From Agromyces bauzanensis (GTDB lineage Bacteria; Actinomycetota; Actinomycetes; Actinomycetales; Microbacteriaceae), in the NCBI RefSeq assembly GCF_014645655.1, contig NZ_BMMD01000007.1, positions 97,532 through 161,531 on the forward strand: a stretch of 64,000 bases of DNA. Direction: 5' to 3'. How positions within the stretch are numbered: the stretch's first letter is position 1; each line of letters opens with the position of its first letter. The position numbers and the translations under genes were made by a program. Of the stretch, positions 35,509-45,538 are shown piece by piece. The notes under the pieces are model-generated. The model saw nothing but the letters and a program-made list of their open reading frames with translations, was not told where the DNA came from and made no database searches.

Positions 35509-38500
35509 ATGGCGGAGGCGTTGGACGCGTTCTCGCCCGCGACCCGGGCGTGGTTCACCGAGTCGTTCGCCGAGCCCACGGTCGTGCAACGCGATGCGTG
35601 GGAGGCCATCTCGCGTGGCGAGCATGCGCTCGTGGTGGCGCCGACCGGGTCCGGCAAGACGCTCGCCGCGTTCCTCTGGGCGATCGACCGGTTGCACGCA
35701 TCGGGGGCGGATGCCGCGACGTCGGGCACGAAGGTCGTGTACCTGTCGCCCCTCAAGGCGCTCGGCGTCGACGTCGAACGCAACCTGCGCGCACCGCTCG
35801 TGGGCATCGCCCGCACGGCGGCGGCCCGTGGGTTCGAGGTGCCCGAGGTGAGCGTCGGCGTGCGATCGGGCGACACGCTGCCCGCCGAGCGCCGGTCGCT
35901 CGTGGCACATCCGCCCGAGATCCTCATCACGACGCCCGAGTCGCTGTTCCTCATGCTCACCTCGGCCGCCCGCGAGACGCTGCGGGGGGTCGACACGGTG
36001 ATCGTCGACGAGATCCACGCGCTCGCCGGCACGAAGCGCGGCGCGCACCTCGCACTGTCGCTCGAACGCCTCGACGCGATCACGGCGGCGCCCTTGCAGC
36101 GCATCGGGCTGTCGGCCACCGTGCGGCCGCACGAGGAGGTCGCACGCTTCCTCGCCGGCACCCGTCCGGTGAGCATCGTGGCGCCCCCGAGCGGCAAGCG
36201 GTTCGACATCAGCGTCACGGTTCCCGTCGAGGACCTCTCCGACCTCGCCACCGAGTCGGGCTCGGGGTCGGTGTGGCCGCACGTCGAGGCGGCGATCCTC
36301 GATGAGGTGCTCGCACACCGCTCCACCATCGTGTTCGCGAACTCGCGCCGGCTCGCCGAGCGCCTCACGGCGCGGCTCAACGAGCTGTGGGCCGAACGCA
36401 CCGCGGAGGCGGTCGAGTCGCCGCCCGCACCCGTGCTCGCGCCCATTCCGGTGGCGGCCGGCGACCCGTTCCTGCCCGCAGCGCGGCCGCCAGCCGAGCT
36501 CCCGGGCGCGTCGGGCGTCACCGCCGGCGCGGAGCCGGTGCTCGCCCGCTCCCACCACGGGTCGGTCAGCAAGGAGGAGCGCGCGCTCGTCGAGGCCGAC
36601 CTGAAGGCCGGACGGCTGCGCTGCGTCGTCGCCACCTCGAGCCTCGAGCTCGGCATCGACATGGGGGCCGTCGACCTCGTCATGCAGGTCGAGTCGCCCC
36701 CGTCGGTCGCGAGCGGCCTGCAGCGCATCGGGCGTGCCGGGCACCAGGTGGGTGAGATCTCGAAGGGCGTGGTGTTCCCGAAGCACCGCGCCGACCTGCT
36801 GCACTCCGCGGTGGTCGCCGAGCGCATGGTGGCGGGCGCCATCGAGGCGATGCGCGTGCCGACGAACCCGCTCGACGTGCTCGCCCAACAGACCATCGCC
36901 GCCGCCGCGATCGACGAGTGGGATGTCGAGCACTGGTTCGAGCTCGTCCGCCGCTCGGCGCCGTACGCCACGCTCCCGCGCTCGGCGTTCGACGCGACCC
37001 TCGACATGCTCGCGGGCCGCTACCCCTCCGACCGCTTCGGCGAACTTCGCCCGCGCCTCGTGTGGGACCGCGACGCCGGCACCATCACCGGTCGCCGCGG
37101 CGCGCAGCGCCTCGCGGTCACGAGTGGCGGCACCATCCCCGACCGCGGGCTCTTCGGCGTCTTCATGATCGGCGAGGCCGGGCCGGGCCGCCGCGTCGGC
37201 GAGCTCGACGAGGAGATGGTCTACGAGTCGCGCGTGGGCGACGTCTTCGCGCTCGGCGCCACGAGCTGGCGCATCCAGGAGATCACGCACGACCGGGTGC
37301 TCGTGGTGCCTGCCATCGGCGAGCCCGGACGCCTGCCGTTCTGGAAGGGCGACGGCATCGGGCGTCCGGCGGAGCTCGGCGAGGCGATCGGCGGATTCAT
37401 CGCCGAGATCGCGGGCTCGTCGCCCGACACGGGCCTCGCCCGCGCCCGCACCGCCGGTCTCGATGCGCGCGCGGCATCCAATCTCGTCGCGTTCGTCGAC
37501 GACCAGCGCGCTGCGACCCGGATCGTGCCCGACGCGACGAACCTCGTGGTCGAGCGATTCCGCGACGAGCTCGGCGATTGGCGCATCGTGCTGCACTCGC
37601 CGTACGGCATGCGCGTACATGCGCCGTGGGCGCTCGCCGCGGGCGCGCGGGTGCAGGAGCGATTCGGCGTCGACGCGAACGCGGTGGCCAGCGACGACGG
37701 CATCGTGCTGCGCATGCCCGACACCGCCGACGAGCCGCCCGGCGCCGAGCTGTTCACGTTCGAGGCGGCCGAGCTCGCCGAGCTCGTGACGCAGCGCGTC
37801 GGCGACTCGGCCCTGTTCGCGTCGCGGTTCCGCGAGTGCGCGGCACGGGCACTGCTGCTGCCGCGGCTCAACCCGGGCCGTCGCTCTCCGCTCTGGCAGC
37901 AGCGGCAGCGCGCTTCGCAGCTCCTCGAGGTGGCGCGCGACTACCCCGACTTCCCGATCATCCTCGAGGCGGTGCGGGAGTGCCTGCAGGACGTGTACGA
38001 CCTGCCGGCCCTGACCGCGCTCACCGAGCGCATCGCGTCCCGCCGGGTGCGCTTCGTCGAGGTGACCACCGAGACGGCGAGCCCGTTCGCCTCCAGCCTG
38101 CTGTTCGGGTACGTCGGCGCGTTCATGTACGAGGGCGACGCGCCGCTCGCCGAACGCCGTGCGGCGGCACTCTCGCTCGACCCGGGCCTGCTCGCCGAGC
38201 TCCTCGGCACCGTCGAGCTGCGCGAGCTCCTCGACCCCGAGGTGGTCGAGGAGACCGAACGGATGCTGCAGCGGCTCGTGCCCGATCGCGCCGCCCGCGG
38301 CGACGAGGGCGTCGCCGACCTCCTCCGCGAGCTCGGACCCCTCACTGCGGTCGAAGTCGCCGAGCGCACCGAAGAGGCGACGGATGCGGCGGCCGCCCTC
38401 GCGGCGCTGGTCGCCGCCCGCCGCGTGGCCGAGGTGCGGTTCGCGGGCGACGCGCGGTTCGCGGTCGTGGAAGACCTCAGCCGGCTCCGCGACGCGCTGG

Positions 38501-40068
38501 GTGTGCCGATCCCGCCGGGCCTGCCCGAGGTGTTCGGGGAGCCCGTGCGCGATCCGCTCGGCGACCTCGTGAGTCGCTTCGCGCGCACGCACGGCCCGTT
38601 CACGGCGGCCGCCGTCGCCGATCGCTTCGGCATCGGGCAGGTGGTCGCGGCGTCGGCGCTCGCACGACTCGCGGCCGAGCGCCGGGTCGTCGAAGGGGAG
38701 TTCCTCCCGCGCGGTGCCGGCGCCGAGTGGTGCGACAGCGATGTGCTCCGGCGCATCCGCCGTCGCTCGCTCGCCGCGCTCCGGAACGAGATCGAACCGG
38801 TGCCGCCGCGCGAGTTCGCCAGGTTCCTGCCCGAGTGGCAGCATGTCGGCGGCCGGCTCCGCGGCGTCGACGGCGTCGCGGCGGTCATCGAGCAGCTCGA
38901 GGGCGCGCGCATCCCGGCGTCGGCGTGGGAGTCGTTCGTGCTGCCCGCGCGCGTCGGCGGCTACCGGCCCGACATGCTCGACGAGCTCACGTCCTCGGGC
39001 GAGGTGCTCTGGGCGGGCGCCGGGTCGCTCGCCGGCGATGACGGCTGGGTGAGCCTGCACCTGGCCGACACCGCCGATATCACGCTGCCGACCCCGGCGG
39101 CCGCGCCACTCGATCCGCTCGAGACCGAGCTCCTCGCCACGCTCGGCGACGGTGGCGGCTACTTCTTCCGCCAGCTCGTCGAGGCGATCGGCGCCAGCGA
39201 CGTCGAGACGGTCATCGACGCGCTCTGGCGCCTCGTTTGGGCGGGCCTCGTGACGAACGACACGTTCGCGCCCGTGCGCGGCCTCGTCGCCGGCCGCGGC
39301 GCGCACAAGACCGCACCGGCGACGCCGCGGGCGCGGCTCCGCGGTCGTTCGCTGACCCGTCGCGCGCTCGCCGCCGACGTCCAGTCGACGCGTGCCGCGG
39401 CCGCGCGAGCCGACCCGCCGCGCATCGCAGGCCGCTGGGCGATCCTACCGCTCGCGAGCTCGCAGGCCACGCTCCGAGCACACGCGCTCGGCGAGACGCT
39501 CCTCGAGCGCTACGGCGTTGTGACCCGGGGTTCGGTGATGGCCGAGGGCGTGCTCGGCGGCTTCGCCCTCGCCTACCGGTCGCTCTCGACGTTCGAGGAG
39601 TCCGGCCGAGTGCGCCGCGGGTACTTCATCGACGGGCAGGGCGGGGCGCAGTTCGCGTCGACGGCGGCGGTCGACCGGCTGCGCAGCGCCCCCCGCGACG
39701 CGGCCGTCGCGCTCGCGGCGACCGACCCGGCGAACCCGTTCGGCGCGGCGCTCGACTGGCCCGAGGCGGCCGACGGCGGGCACCGGCCTGCCCGCAAGGC
39801 GGGTGCGTTCGTCACCATCGTCGACGGCGGGGCGGTCTTCTACCTCGAGCGGGGCGGGCGGACGACGCTCGTGTTCACCGACGACGAGGAGGCACTCGCC
39901 GCCGCGGCATCCGCGCTCGCCGAAGCGCTCGCGCGTGCGGGCTCGCCCAAGCTGCGCATCGAGACGGTGAACGGCGGCGGGGTGTACGGCTCGGTGCTCG
40001 ATGCGCCGTTGCGTGCGGCGGGATTCCGGGAGACGCCGAGGGGACTGCGCTTCGATGCCCGAAGGTGA
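35509..40068 (+). CDS. lhr: ATP-dependent helicase Lhr (long form)
   Basis: 1519 residues. Superfamily 2 DNA helicase of the Lhr type, a 3'-5' translocase linked to DNA repair. Walker A APTGSGKTLAAF near residue 45, DEIH box VIVDEIHALAG, motif III SATVRP, then a helicase C domain with SSLELGIDMGAVDLVMQVES and QRIGRAGHQ. The Lhr winged helix and long C-terminal region fill the rest, and the full length is intact. The mycobacterial homologue is DNA-damage induced; I see no SOS box here. Its last 14 nt overlap the glycosylase gene, a common Lhr-Nei pairing. Confidence 0.95.
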   Translation: MAEALDAFSPATRAWFTESFAEPTVVQRDAWEAISRGEHALVVAPTGSGKTLAAFLWAIDRLHASGADAATSGTKVVYLSPLKALGVDVERNLRAPLVGIARTAAARGFEVPEVSVGVRSGDTLPAERRSLVAHPPEILITTPESLFLMLTSAARETLRGVDTVIVDEIHALAGTKRGAHLALSLERLDAITAAPLQRIGLSATVRPHEEVARFLAGTRPVSIVAPPSGKRFDISVTVPVEDLSDLATESGSGSVWPHVEAAILDEVLAHRSTIVFANSRRLAERLTARLNELWAERTAEAVESPPAPVLAPIPVAAGDPFLPAARPPAELPGASGVTAGAEPVLARSHHGSVSKEERALVEADLKAGRLRCVVATSSLELGIDMGAVDLVMQVESPPSVASGLQRIGRAGHQVGEISKGVVFPKHRADLLHSAVVAERMVAGAIEAMRVPTNPLDVLAQQTIAAAAIDEWDVEHWFELVRRSAPYATLPRSAFDATLDMLAGRYPSDRFGELRPRLVWDRDAGTITGRRGAQRLAVTSGGTIPDRGLFGVFMIGEAGPGRRVGELDEEMVYESRVGDVFALGATSWRIQEITHDRVLVVPAIGEPGRLPFWKGDGIGRPAELGEAIGGFIAEIAGSSPDTGLARARTAGLDARAASNLVAFVDDQRAATRIVPDATNLVVERFRDELGDWRIVLHSPYGMRVHAPWALAAGARVQERFGVDANAVASDDGIVLRMPDTADEPPGAELFTFEAAELAELVTQRVGDSALFASRFRECAARALLLPRLNPGRRSPLWQQRQRASQLLEVARDYPDFPIILEAVRECLQDVYDLPALTALTERIASRRVRFVEVTTETASPFASSLLFGYVGAFMYEGDAPLAERRAAALSLDPGLLAELLGTVELRELLDPEVVEETERMLQRLVPDRAARGDEGVADLLRELGPLTAVEVAERTEEATDAAAALAALVAARRVAEVRFAGDARFAVVEDLSRLRDALGVPIPPGLPEVFGEPVRDPLGDLVSRFARTHGPFTAAAVADRFGIGQVVAASALARLAAERRVVEGEFLPRGAGAEWCDSDVLRRIRRRSLAALRNEIEPVPPREFARFLPEWQHVGGRLRGVDGVAAVIEQLEGARIPASAWESFVLPARVGGYRPDMLDELTSSGEVLWAGAGSLAGDDGWVSLHLADTADITLPTPAAAPLDPLETELLATLGDGGGYFFRQLVEAIGASDVETVIDALWRLVWAGLVTNDTFAPVRGLVAGRGAHKTAPATPRARLRGRSLTRRALAADVQSTRAAAARADPPRIAGRWAILPLASSQATLRAHALGETLLERYGVVTRGSVMAEGVLGGFALAYRSLSTFEESGRVRRGYFIDGQGGAQFASTAAVDRLRSAPRDAAVALAATDPANPFGAALDWPEAADGGHRPARKAGAFVTIVDGGAVFYLERGGRTTLVFTDDEEALAAAASALAEALARAGSPKLRIETVNGGGVYGSVLDAPLRAAGFRETPRGLRFDARR

Positions 40069-40830
40069 CACCGTGCACCAGACGGCGCGGCGGCTCGACC
40101 ATGCCCTCAGCGGCCAGATCGTCATGAGGAGCGACTTCCGGGTGCCCGCGTTCGCGACCGTCGACCTGGCCGGCGAGACGGTGCACTCGGTGGCGGCCCG
40201 CGGCAAGCACCTCCTCGTGCGCATCGGCGACCGGGTGGTGCACTCGCACCTGAAGATGGAGGGCGAGTGGCGCGTGTTCCGACCGGGGGAGCGGTGGCGG
40301 CGCCCCGCCCACCAGTCCAGGGTCGTCCTGGAGACGTCCGACGCGGTCGCCGTCGGCTTCGACCTCGGCGTGCTCGAGGTGTTTCCGGCGGCCGAGGAGC
40401 ACGACCGCATGGCCTGTCTCGGTCCCGACCTCCTCGGTCCCGATTGGGACGCCGACGAGGCGGTGCGGCGCATCGCGGCGTCGCCCGACGTGCCGATCGC
40501 GGTGGCCCTGGGCGATCAGCGGAATCTCGCGGGGCTCGGCAACGTGTACGTCAACGAGCTGTGCTTCCTGCGCGGGCTGCTGCCCACCCGCCCGGTGTTC
40601 GACGTCGAACTGCCCTGCTCGTCGACCTCGCGGGCCGGGTCATCCGTGCCAATCGCGACCGCATCTCCCGCACGACGACGGGCGTCGACCGTCGCGGCGA
40701 GCGCCTCTGGGTCTACTCCCGCGGCGGCGAGCCGTGCCGGCGGTGCGGCACGCGCATCGAGCACGGACGTCTCGGCCGCAACGAACTCGAGTTGCGCGAG
40801 ACCTTCTGGTGCCCGAACTGCCAGCGGTGA
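40055..40830 (+). pseudogene. Fpg/Nei family DNA glycosylase, frameshifted
   Basis: Base-excision glycosylase/AP lyase of the Nei2 type. The catalytic Pro2-Glu3 are in MPEGDTVHQTARRLDHA, then HSHLKMEGEWRVF and LAGLGNVYVNELCFLRG. The frame is lost near 40610, after FDVELP. It continues in another frame with LVDLAGRVIRANRDRISRTT and the zinc finger C-x2-C-x16-C-x2-C (CRRCGTRI, FWCPNCQR) to a stop at 40830. A 4-bp loss in GAACTGCCCTGCTC restores the family reading. Everything else is well conserved, so this is either a recent mutation or a sequencing error. Confidence 0.8.
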
Positions 40831-40842
40831 CCGTCGAGGCCG

Positions 40843-40848
40843 TATCCT
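40843..40848 (+). promoter_or_regulatory. -10 element of the glycosyltransferase gene
   Basis: TATCCT, 7 nt before ATG 40856. Confidence 0.45.
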
Positions 40849-40855
40849 TGCCCCG

Positions 40856-41611
40856 ATGTCCCTCAAGATCTCCGTCGTCGTGCCCTCCTACAACGACGCC
40901 GTCATGCTCGAGCAGTGCCTCGACGCGCTCGGCAAGCAGACCAGGCCCGCCGACGAGATCGTCGTGGTCGACAACCGCTCGACCGACGCCACCGTCGACG
41001 TCGCGCGCGCGGCCGGCGCGCGGGTCGTGAGCGAGTCGCTTCGCGGAATTCCGGGGGCCACCGCCGCCGGCTTCGACGCCGCGTTGGGCGACGTGCTCGG
41101 TCGTCTCGACGCCGACACGATCCCGCCGGCCGATTGGGTCGAACGCGTCGAGCGCGCCTTCACCGACGACCCCCATCTCGATGCCCTCTCGGGTCCCGGC
41201 AGGTTCTACGGCGGCACGGCGTTCATCCGCTGGTACGCCGAGCACGTGCACATGCCGATGTACTACCACTTCGTGGCATGGGTGCTCGGACACGACGTGC
41301 TCTACGGCTCGAACCTCGCGATCCGGGCGTCCGCCTGGCGCGTGCTTCGTGAGCACGTGCATCGCGAGCGCGCCGACGTGGCCGACGACCTCGACCTCAC
41401 CATCAACCTCCAGCCGGGCATGCGCGTGCGCTTCGATCCCACGCTCGACGTGCCGGTCTCTGCCCGGCCGTTCAAGAGCTGGGCGAGGAACAACGCGGCC
41501 GTGCGGATGGCGCGCGACACCGCCCTCATCAACCGCCGTGAGATGCCGTTCCTCGAGCGCCGGCGGGCCTGGGTCGCGAGCCGCCGCGTGGACGGGAACG
41601 CTCCGCGGTGA
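40856..41611 (+). CDS. Family 2 glycosyltransferase
   Basis: 251 residues, GT-A fold. Nucleotide-sugar site: SVVVPSYNDAVMLEQCL then VVDNRSTDAT. Metal-binding region GRLDADTIPPADWV, and an acceptor-side motif ERADVADDLDLTINL. One weak hydrophobic stretch (YYHFVAWVLGHDVLYG) may touch the membrane. Donor and acceptor are unknown. Because of the frameshift in the preceding gene, the upstream frame happens to run into this gene without a stop; the -10 element argues that translation starts here. Confidence 0.88.
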   Translation: MSLKISVVVPSYNDAVMLEQCLDALGKQTRPADEIVVVDNRSTDATVDVARAAGARVVSESLRGIPGATAAGFDAALGDVLGRLDADTIPPADWVERVERAFTDDPHLDALSGPGRFYGGTAFIRWYAEHVHMPMYYHFVAWVLGHDVLYGSNLAIRASAWRVLREHVHRERADVADDLDLTINLQPGMRVRFDPTLDVPVSARPFKSWARNNAAVRMARDTALINRREMPFLERRRAWVASRRVDGNAPR

Positions 41612-41717
41612 CGGACGCACGACGCGAGTAGGGTGTTGCCGCGCCGGCTCGAACTCGTTCATGTTTCAGGAACGTGCGGCGCCGTGCGCACTGGATCCGA
41701 ACGAATCGCCACGCTGA

Positions 41718-41818
41718 CTGAGCCCGGCCGTTGTCTCTCTCCTGAATTCTGCAACGTGGCTTACGGGAAGGGGCTTGCGCAGACCGACCCCGCCAGTTGC
41801 TGCGCTCCTGGATTCTGC
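41718..41818. repeat. Two imperfect 35-bp direct repeats
   Basis: Copies at 41718-41752 and 41784-41818 share, on the minus strand, GCAGAAT-(C/T)-CAGGAG and a downstream CAAC-N-GG block. They lie in the 218-nt gap between convergent genes, which holds no other feature I can name. They may be degenerate copies of a dispersed intergenic element. Confidence 0.55.
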
Positions 41819-41829
41819 CGGGTGGTACA

Positions 41830-42186
41830 CTAGCTGACCGGGCCGGTCCACTTCTCGCCGGGACCCTGGCCGATGGGGTCGGCGATCGCGGATGCCTCGC
41901 GGAACGCGAGCTGCAGCGAGCGCAGGCCGTCGCGGAGCGAGCGTGCGTGCATGTCGCTGATCTCGGGTGCACCCGCGGTGATGAGCCCGGCGAGGGCATT
42001 GATGAGCTTGCGAGCCTCGTCGAGGTCGAGCTGCTCGTCGGGGTCGTCGGCGAGCCCGACCTTGACGGCGGCGGCGCTCATGAGATGCACGGCGGCCGTC
42101 GTGATGATCTCGACGGCCGGGACCTCGGCGATGTCGCGGGTCGCGCCCTCGACGGTGGACCCGTCTGAACTGTTGCTCACAGACAT
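41830..42186 (-). CDS. DUF1844 domain protein
   Basis: 118 residues. Conserved core: VEIITTAAVHLMSAAAVKVG, then LDLDEARKLINALAGLI and LRSLQLAFREAS, the DUF1844 pattern. The family sits divergent from infC across actinobacteria. Helical and cytoplasmic; function unknown. The infC promoter -35 lies within its first codons. Confidence 0.88.
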   Translation of the reverse strand: MSVSNSSDGSTVEGATRDIAEVPAVEIITTAAVHLMSAAAVKVGLADDPDEQLDLDEARKLINALAGLITAGAPEISDMHARSLRDGLRSLQLAFREASAIADPIGQGPGEKWTGPVS

Positions 42187-42193
42187 CCTCTGT

Positions 42194-42199
42194 TAGACT
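42194..42199 (+). promoter_or_regulatory. -10 element of the infC operon
   Basis: TAGACT with a possible TTGCTC -35 at 42173-42178 (15-nt spacer). It gives a leader of about 250 nt, long for this window. Confidence 0.5.
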
Positions 42200-42205
42200 A
42201 CTGCG

Positions 42206-42455
42206 GGCCCGGGGCCAGTCCCCGGTACGAAAGTGGAGTTCCTCCCACCCGCGCATACCGCTTCATCAAGGTTACCGGGTCGATCGCCCTCCGCTTTCCC
42301 GCCGCTGAGCAGCCAGCACAGTACGGGAAAGTAGACAGGGGGCCGTAGTGCTCGCACGGTGTGAGTCCGTGCCAGCCTGCGTGGATCTTCCGCTCTCGTC
42401 GACGGGCGGCATCCGCCTCCCGTTCGAGCAACAGCTTGAGTAGAGGAGAACACGC
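42206..42455 (+). promoter_or_regulatory. Long 5' leader of infC-rpmI-rplT
   Basis: About 250 nt without an open reading frame of note. It includes a local hairpin GCACGG-TGTGAGT-CCGTGC near 42353-42371 and ends in AGAGGAG before the infC start. In other bacteria this position carries autoregulation by IF3 or L20; no specific binding structure could be confirmed. Confidence 0.45.
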
Positions 42456-43073
42456 ATCAGCGATCCCCGTACCAATGACCGTATCCGCGTTCCCGAGGTC
42501 CGCCTCGTTGGTCCCGGCGGAGAGCAGGTCGGCGTCGTGAAGATCGAGGTGGCCCTGCGGCTCGCGCAGGAGGCCGATCTCGACCTCGTCGAGGTCGCAC
42601 CCAACTCGAAGCCGCCGGTCGCCAAGATCATGGACTACGGCAAGTACAAGTACGAGGCTGCGCAGAAGGCGAAAGAGGCCCGGCGCAACCAGGCGAACAC
42701 GATCCTCAAGGAGGTTCGGTTCCGTCTCAAGATCGACAAGCACGACTACGAGACCAAGATGAAGCGCGCCGTCGGCTTCCTGAAGTCAGGCGACAAGGTG
42801 AAGGCGATGATCCTCTTCCGCGGCCGCGAGCAGTCACGCCCCGAGATGGGCGTCCGCCTCCTGCAGCGCTTCGCGGAGGACGTGGCGGAGTTCGGCACGG
42901 TCGAGCACAACCCCACGATCGACGGTCGCAACATGGTCATGGTCATCGCGCCCCTCAAGAACAAGTCCGAGGCCAAGGCCGAGGCGAATGCACAGCGTGC
43001 TGCGGCGAAGGCCCGGCCGGCGGCGGACGCCGCGGGCGGCCCGGCGCAGGCGGCCGAAACCACCGAGGCGTAG
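42456..43073 (+). CDS. infC: Translation initiation factor IF-3, apparent AUC start
   Basis: 205 residues. Prevents premature subunit joining and checks the start codon. The N-terminal domain begins [20 protein letters not shown], and the C-terminal domain includes [20 protein letters not shown]. The conserved N terminus continues up to an ATC codon at 42456, with AGAGGAG 8 nt upstream. The only in-frame ATG/GTG, GTG 42537, would cut into the domain. A rare start codon on infC is the classical device for IF3 autoregulation. The tail is Ala-rich. Confidence 0.93.
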   Translation: MSDPRTNDRIRVPEVRLVGPGGEQVGVVKIEVALRLAQEADLDLVEVAPNSKPPVAKIMDYGKYKYEAAQKAKEARRNQANTILKEVRFRLKIDKHDYETKMKRAVGFLKSGDKVKAMILFRGREQSRPEMGVRLLQRFAEDVAEFGTVEHNPTIDGRNMVMVIAPLKNKSEAKAEANAQRAAAKARPAADAAGGPAQAAETTEA

Positions 43074-43127
43074 GCCAGGCACCCCCGTCCGCCACCCCGT
43101 GGCGGCAGAACCAAGGAGAAACACGAG

Positions 43128-43322
43128 ATGCCGAAGCAGAAGACCCACTCCGGGTCCAAGAAGCGCTTCAAGATCACCGGCAGCGGCAAGATCAGGAAGC
43201 AGCAGGCAGGTATGCGCCACAACCTCGAGGGCAAGTCCTCGGTGCGTACGCGTCGCCTGAACCGGGACAAGGTGCTGTCGGCGCCCGACACCAAGGTCGT
43301 CAAGAAGCTTCTCGGCCGCTGA
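43128..43322 (+). CDS. rpmI: 50S ribosomal protein L35
   Basis: 64 residues, highly basic: [38 protein letters not shown], ending KKLLGR. AAGGAG lies 9 nt before ATG. Between infC and rplT as in nearly all bacteria. Confidence 0.98.
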   Translation: MPKQKTHSGSKKRFKITGSGKIRKQQAGMRHNLEGKSSVRTRRLNRDKVLSAPDTKVVKKLLGR

Positions 43323-43371
43323 GCCGGCAGCATACACAGCCAATTCGGGCCCGTAAGGAAGAAACAGAGTC

Positions 43372-43758
43372 ATGGCAAGAGTGAAGAGGGCGGTCAACGC
43401 CCACAAGAAGCGCCGGGTCATCCTCGAGCGCGCCGAGGGCTATCGCGGCCAGCGTTCGCGTCTCTACCGGAAGGCGAAGGAGCAGGTCACCCACTCCCTC
43501 GTCTACTCCTACAACGACCGCCGCAAGAAGAAGGGCGACTTCCGTCGCCTCTGGATCCAGCGGATCAACGCGGCATCCCGTCAGAACGGCCTCACGTACA
43601 ACCGCTTCATCCAGGGCCTCGCCCTCGCGGGCATCGAGGTCGACCGCCGCATCCTCGCCGAGCTCGCCGTGAACGAGCCCGCGACCTTCGCGGCCCTCGT
43701 CGAGAGCGCCAAGCAGGCGCTCCCCGCCGACACGTCGGCTCCGAAGAGCGCGGCGTAA
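43372..43758 (+). CDS. rplT: 50S ribosomal protein L20
   Basis: 128 residues: [20 protein letters not shown], then [20 protein letters not shown] and [19 protein letters not shown]. Binds 23S rRNA early in 50S assembly; in some bacteria it also represses its own operon. A short Ala-rich C-terminal extension is present. Confidence 0.98.
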   Translation: MARVKRAVNAHKKRRVILERAEGYRGQRSRLYRKAKEQVTHSLVYSYNDRRKKKGDFRRLWIQRINAASRQNGLTYNRFIQGLALAGIEVDRRILAELAVNEPATFAALVESAKQALPADTSAPKSAA

Positions 43759-43771
43759 CCACCCCGCTCCG

Positions 43772-43818
43772 AACGGCCCTGCACCCGCTGTCTGAACCAG
43801 CACGGGTGCCGGGCCGTT
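43772..43818 (+). terminator. Terminator after rplT
   Basis: AACGGCCC-T-GCACCCG (43772-43787) pairs with CGGGTGC-C-GGGCCGTT (43803-43818): 15 pairs with one mismatch and a 15-nt loop. It ends the infC operon just before the trmH promoter. Confidence 0.7.
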
Positions 43819-43832
43819 CGCCGTCCCGCCCA

Positions 43833-43838
43833 TAGACT
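43833..43838 (+). promoter_or_regulatory. -10 element of the RNA methyltransferase gene
   Basis: TAGACT, 6 nt before ATG 43845. Confidence 0.45.
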
Positions 43839-43844
43839 GGCCGC

Positions 43845-44657
43845 ATGCTCGAGAACCCGAGATCCCCGCGAGTCCGGGCGGTCGCGAAGCTCGCGAAGAA
43901 GCCGGCGCGCGCCGAGAGCGGGCTGTTCCTCCTCGAAGGTCCCCAGGCCGTCGCCGAGGCGCTCACGTTCCGTCCACAGCTCGTGGTGGAGCTCTACGCC
44001 ACTCCCGCTGCGCTCGACCGGTACACCGACATCGCGCAGACCGCGGTCGACGCGGGCGTCGACGTCGAGTCCGTGACCGAGGAGGTCCTCGACGCCATGG
44101 CCGACACTGTCACGCCGCAGGGCTTCGTGGCGGTGTGCCACCAGTTCCCGACCGCTGTGAAGGACATCTTCGCCGCATCCCCGAAGCTCGTCGCGATCCT
44201 CGAGGAGGTGCGGGACCCGGGCAATGCCGGCACCATCGTGCGGGCAGCGGATGCCGCGGGCGCCGACGCGGTCGTCTTCACGGGTCGCACGGTCGACCTC
44301 TACAACCCGAAGGTCGTGCGCTCGTCGACCGGGTCGATCTTCCACCTGCCCGTCGCGATGGGCGCCGGGCTCGACGACGTGCTCGAGCGCGCCCGCGTCG
44401 CGGGCCTCACGGTGATCGCCGCCGACGTCAAGGGCGAGGACCTGCTGACCGTGCGGAACGACGGCGTGCTCGACCGTCCGACGGCGTGGCTGTTCGGCAA
44501 CGAGGCGCGAGGGCTCAGCGATGAGCAGCTCGTGCTGGCCGACCATGTCGTCACGGTGCCGATCTACGGCCATGCCGAATCGATGAACCTCGCGACCGCG
44601 GCATCCGTCTGCCTGTACGAGAGCGCGTTCGCGCAGCGCAGCGCGGGTCACGAATAG
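43845..44657 (+). CDS. TrmH/SpoU family RNA 2'-O-methyltransferase
   Basis: 270 residues. An N-terminal substrate-binding domain (RVRAVAKLAKKPARAESGLF) is followed by a SPOUT knot domain with its three motifs: LEEVRDPGNAGTIVRAADAAG, WLFGNEARGLS, and VPIYGHAESMNLATAASVCLYE. It methylates the ribose of a tRNA or rRNA nucleotide; the target is unknown. Lies between rplT and pheS, the usual actinobacterial position. Confidence 0.92.
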   Translation: MLENPRSPRVRAVAKLAKKPARAESGLFLLEGPQAVAEALTFRPQLVVELYATPAALDRYTDIAQTAVDAGVDVESVTEEVLDAMADTVTPQGFVAVCHQFPTAVKDIFAASPKLVAILEEVRDPGNAGTIVRAADAAGADAVVFTGRTVDLYNPKVVRSSTGSIFHLPVAMGAGLDDVLERARVAGLTVIAADVKGEDLLTVRNDGVLDRPTAWLFGNEARGLSDEQLVLADHVVTVPIYGHAESMNLATAASVCLYESAFAQRSAGHE

Positions 44658-44701
44658 GTAACCCACCGCGCCGCGCCTTGGCGCGCGGCCTCGATGCACC
44701 C

Positions 44702-44707
44702 TAGTTT
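44702..44707 (+). promoter_or_regulatory. -10 element of gluA
   Basis: TAGTTT, 7 nt before ATG 44715. A GC-rich hairpin around 44670-44688 upstream may end the trmH transcript. Confidence 0.45.
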
Positions 44708-44714
44708 TGGGGAT

Positions 44715-45503
<789 letters not shown>

Positions 45504-45538
45504 GCCTGCGCTGCTACGAGCGGCGAGGAAACACCAAG

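Noticed and set aside
35470..39306. 1278-residue minus-strand frame opposite lhr
   Set aside because: Arg/Glu/Ala-rich shadow of a high-GC gene; no conserved motif, while the plus strand codes a complete Lhr.
40001..41611. 536-residue glycosylase-glycosyltransferase fusion protein
   Set aside because: The middle is out-of-frame zinc-finger DNA; the fusion is a by-product of the frameshift, and the glycosyltransferase has its own -10 and ATG.
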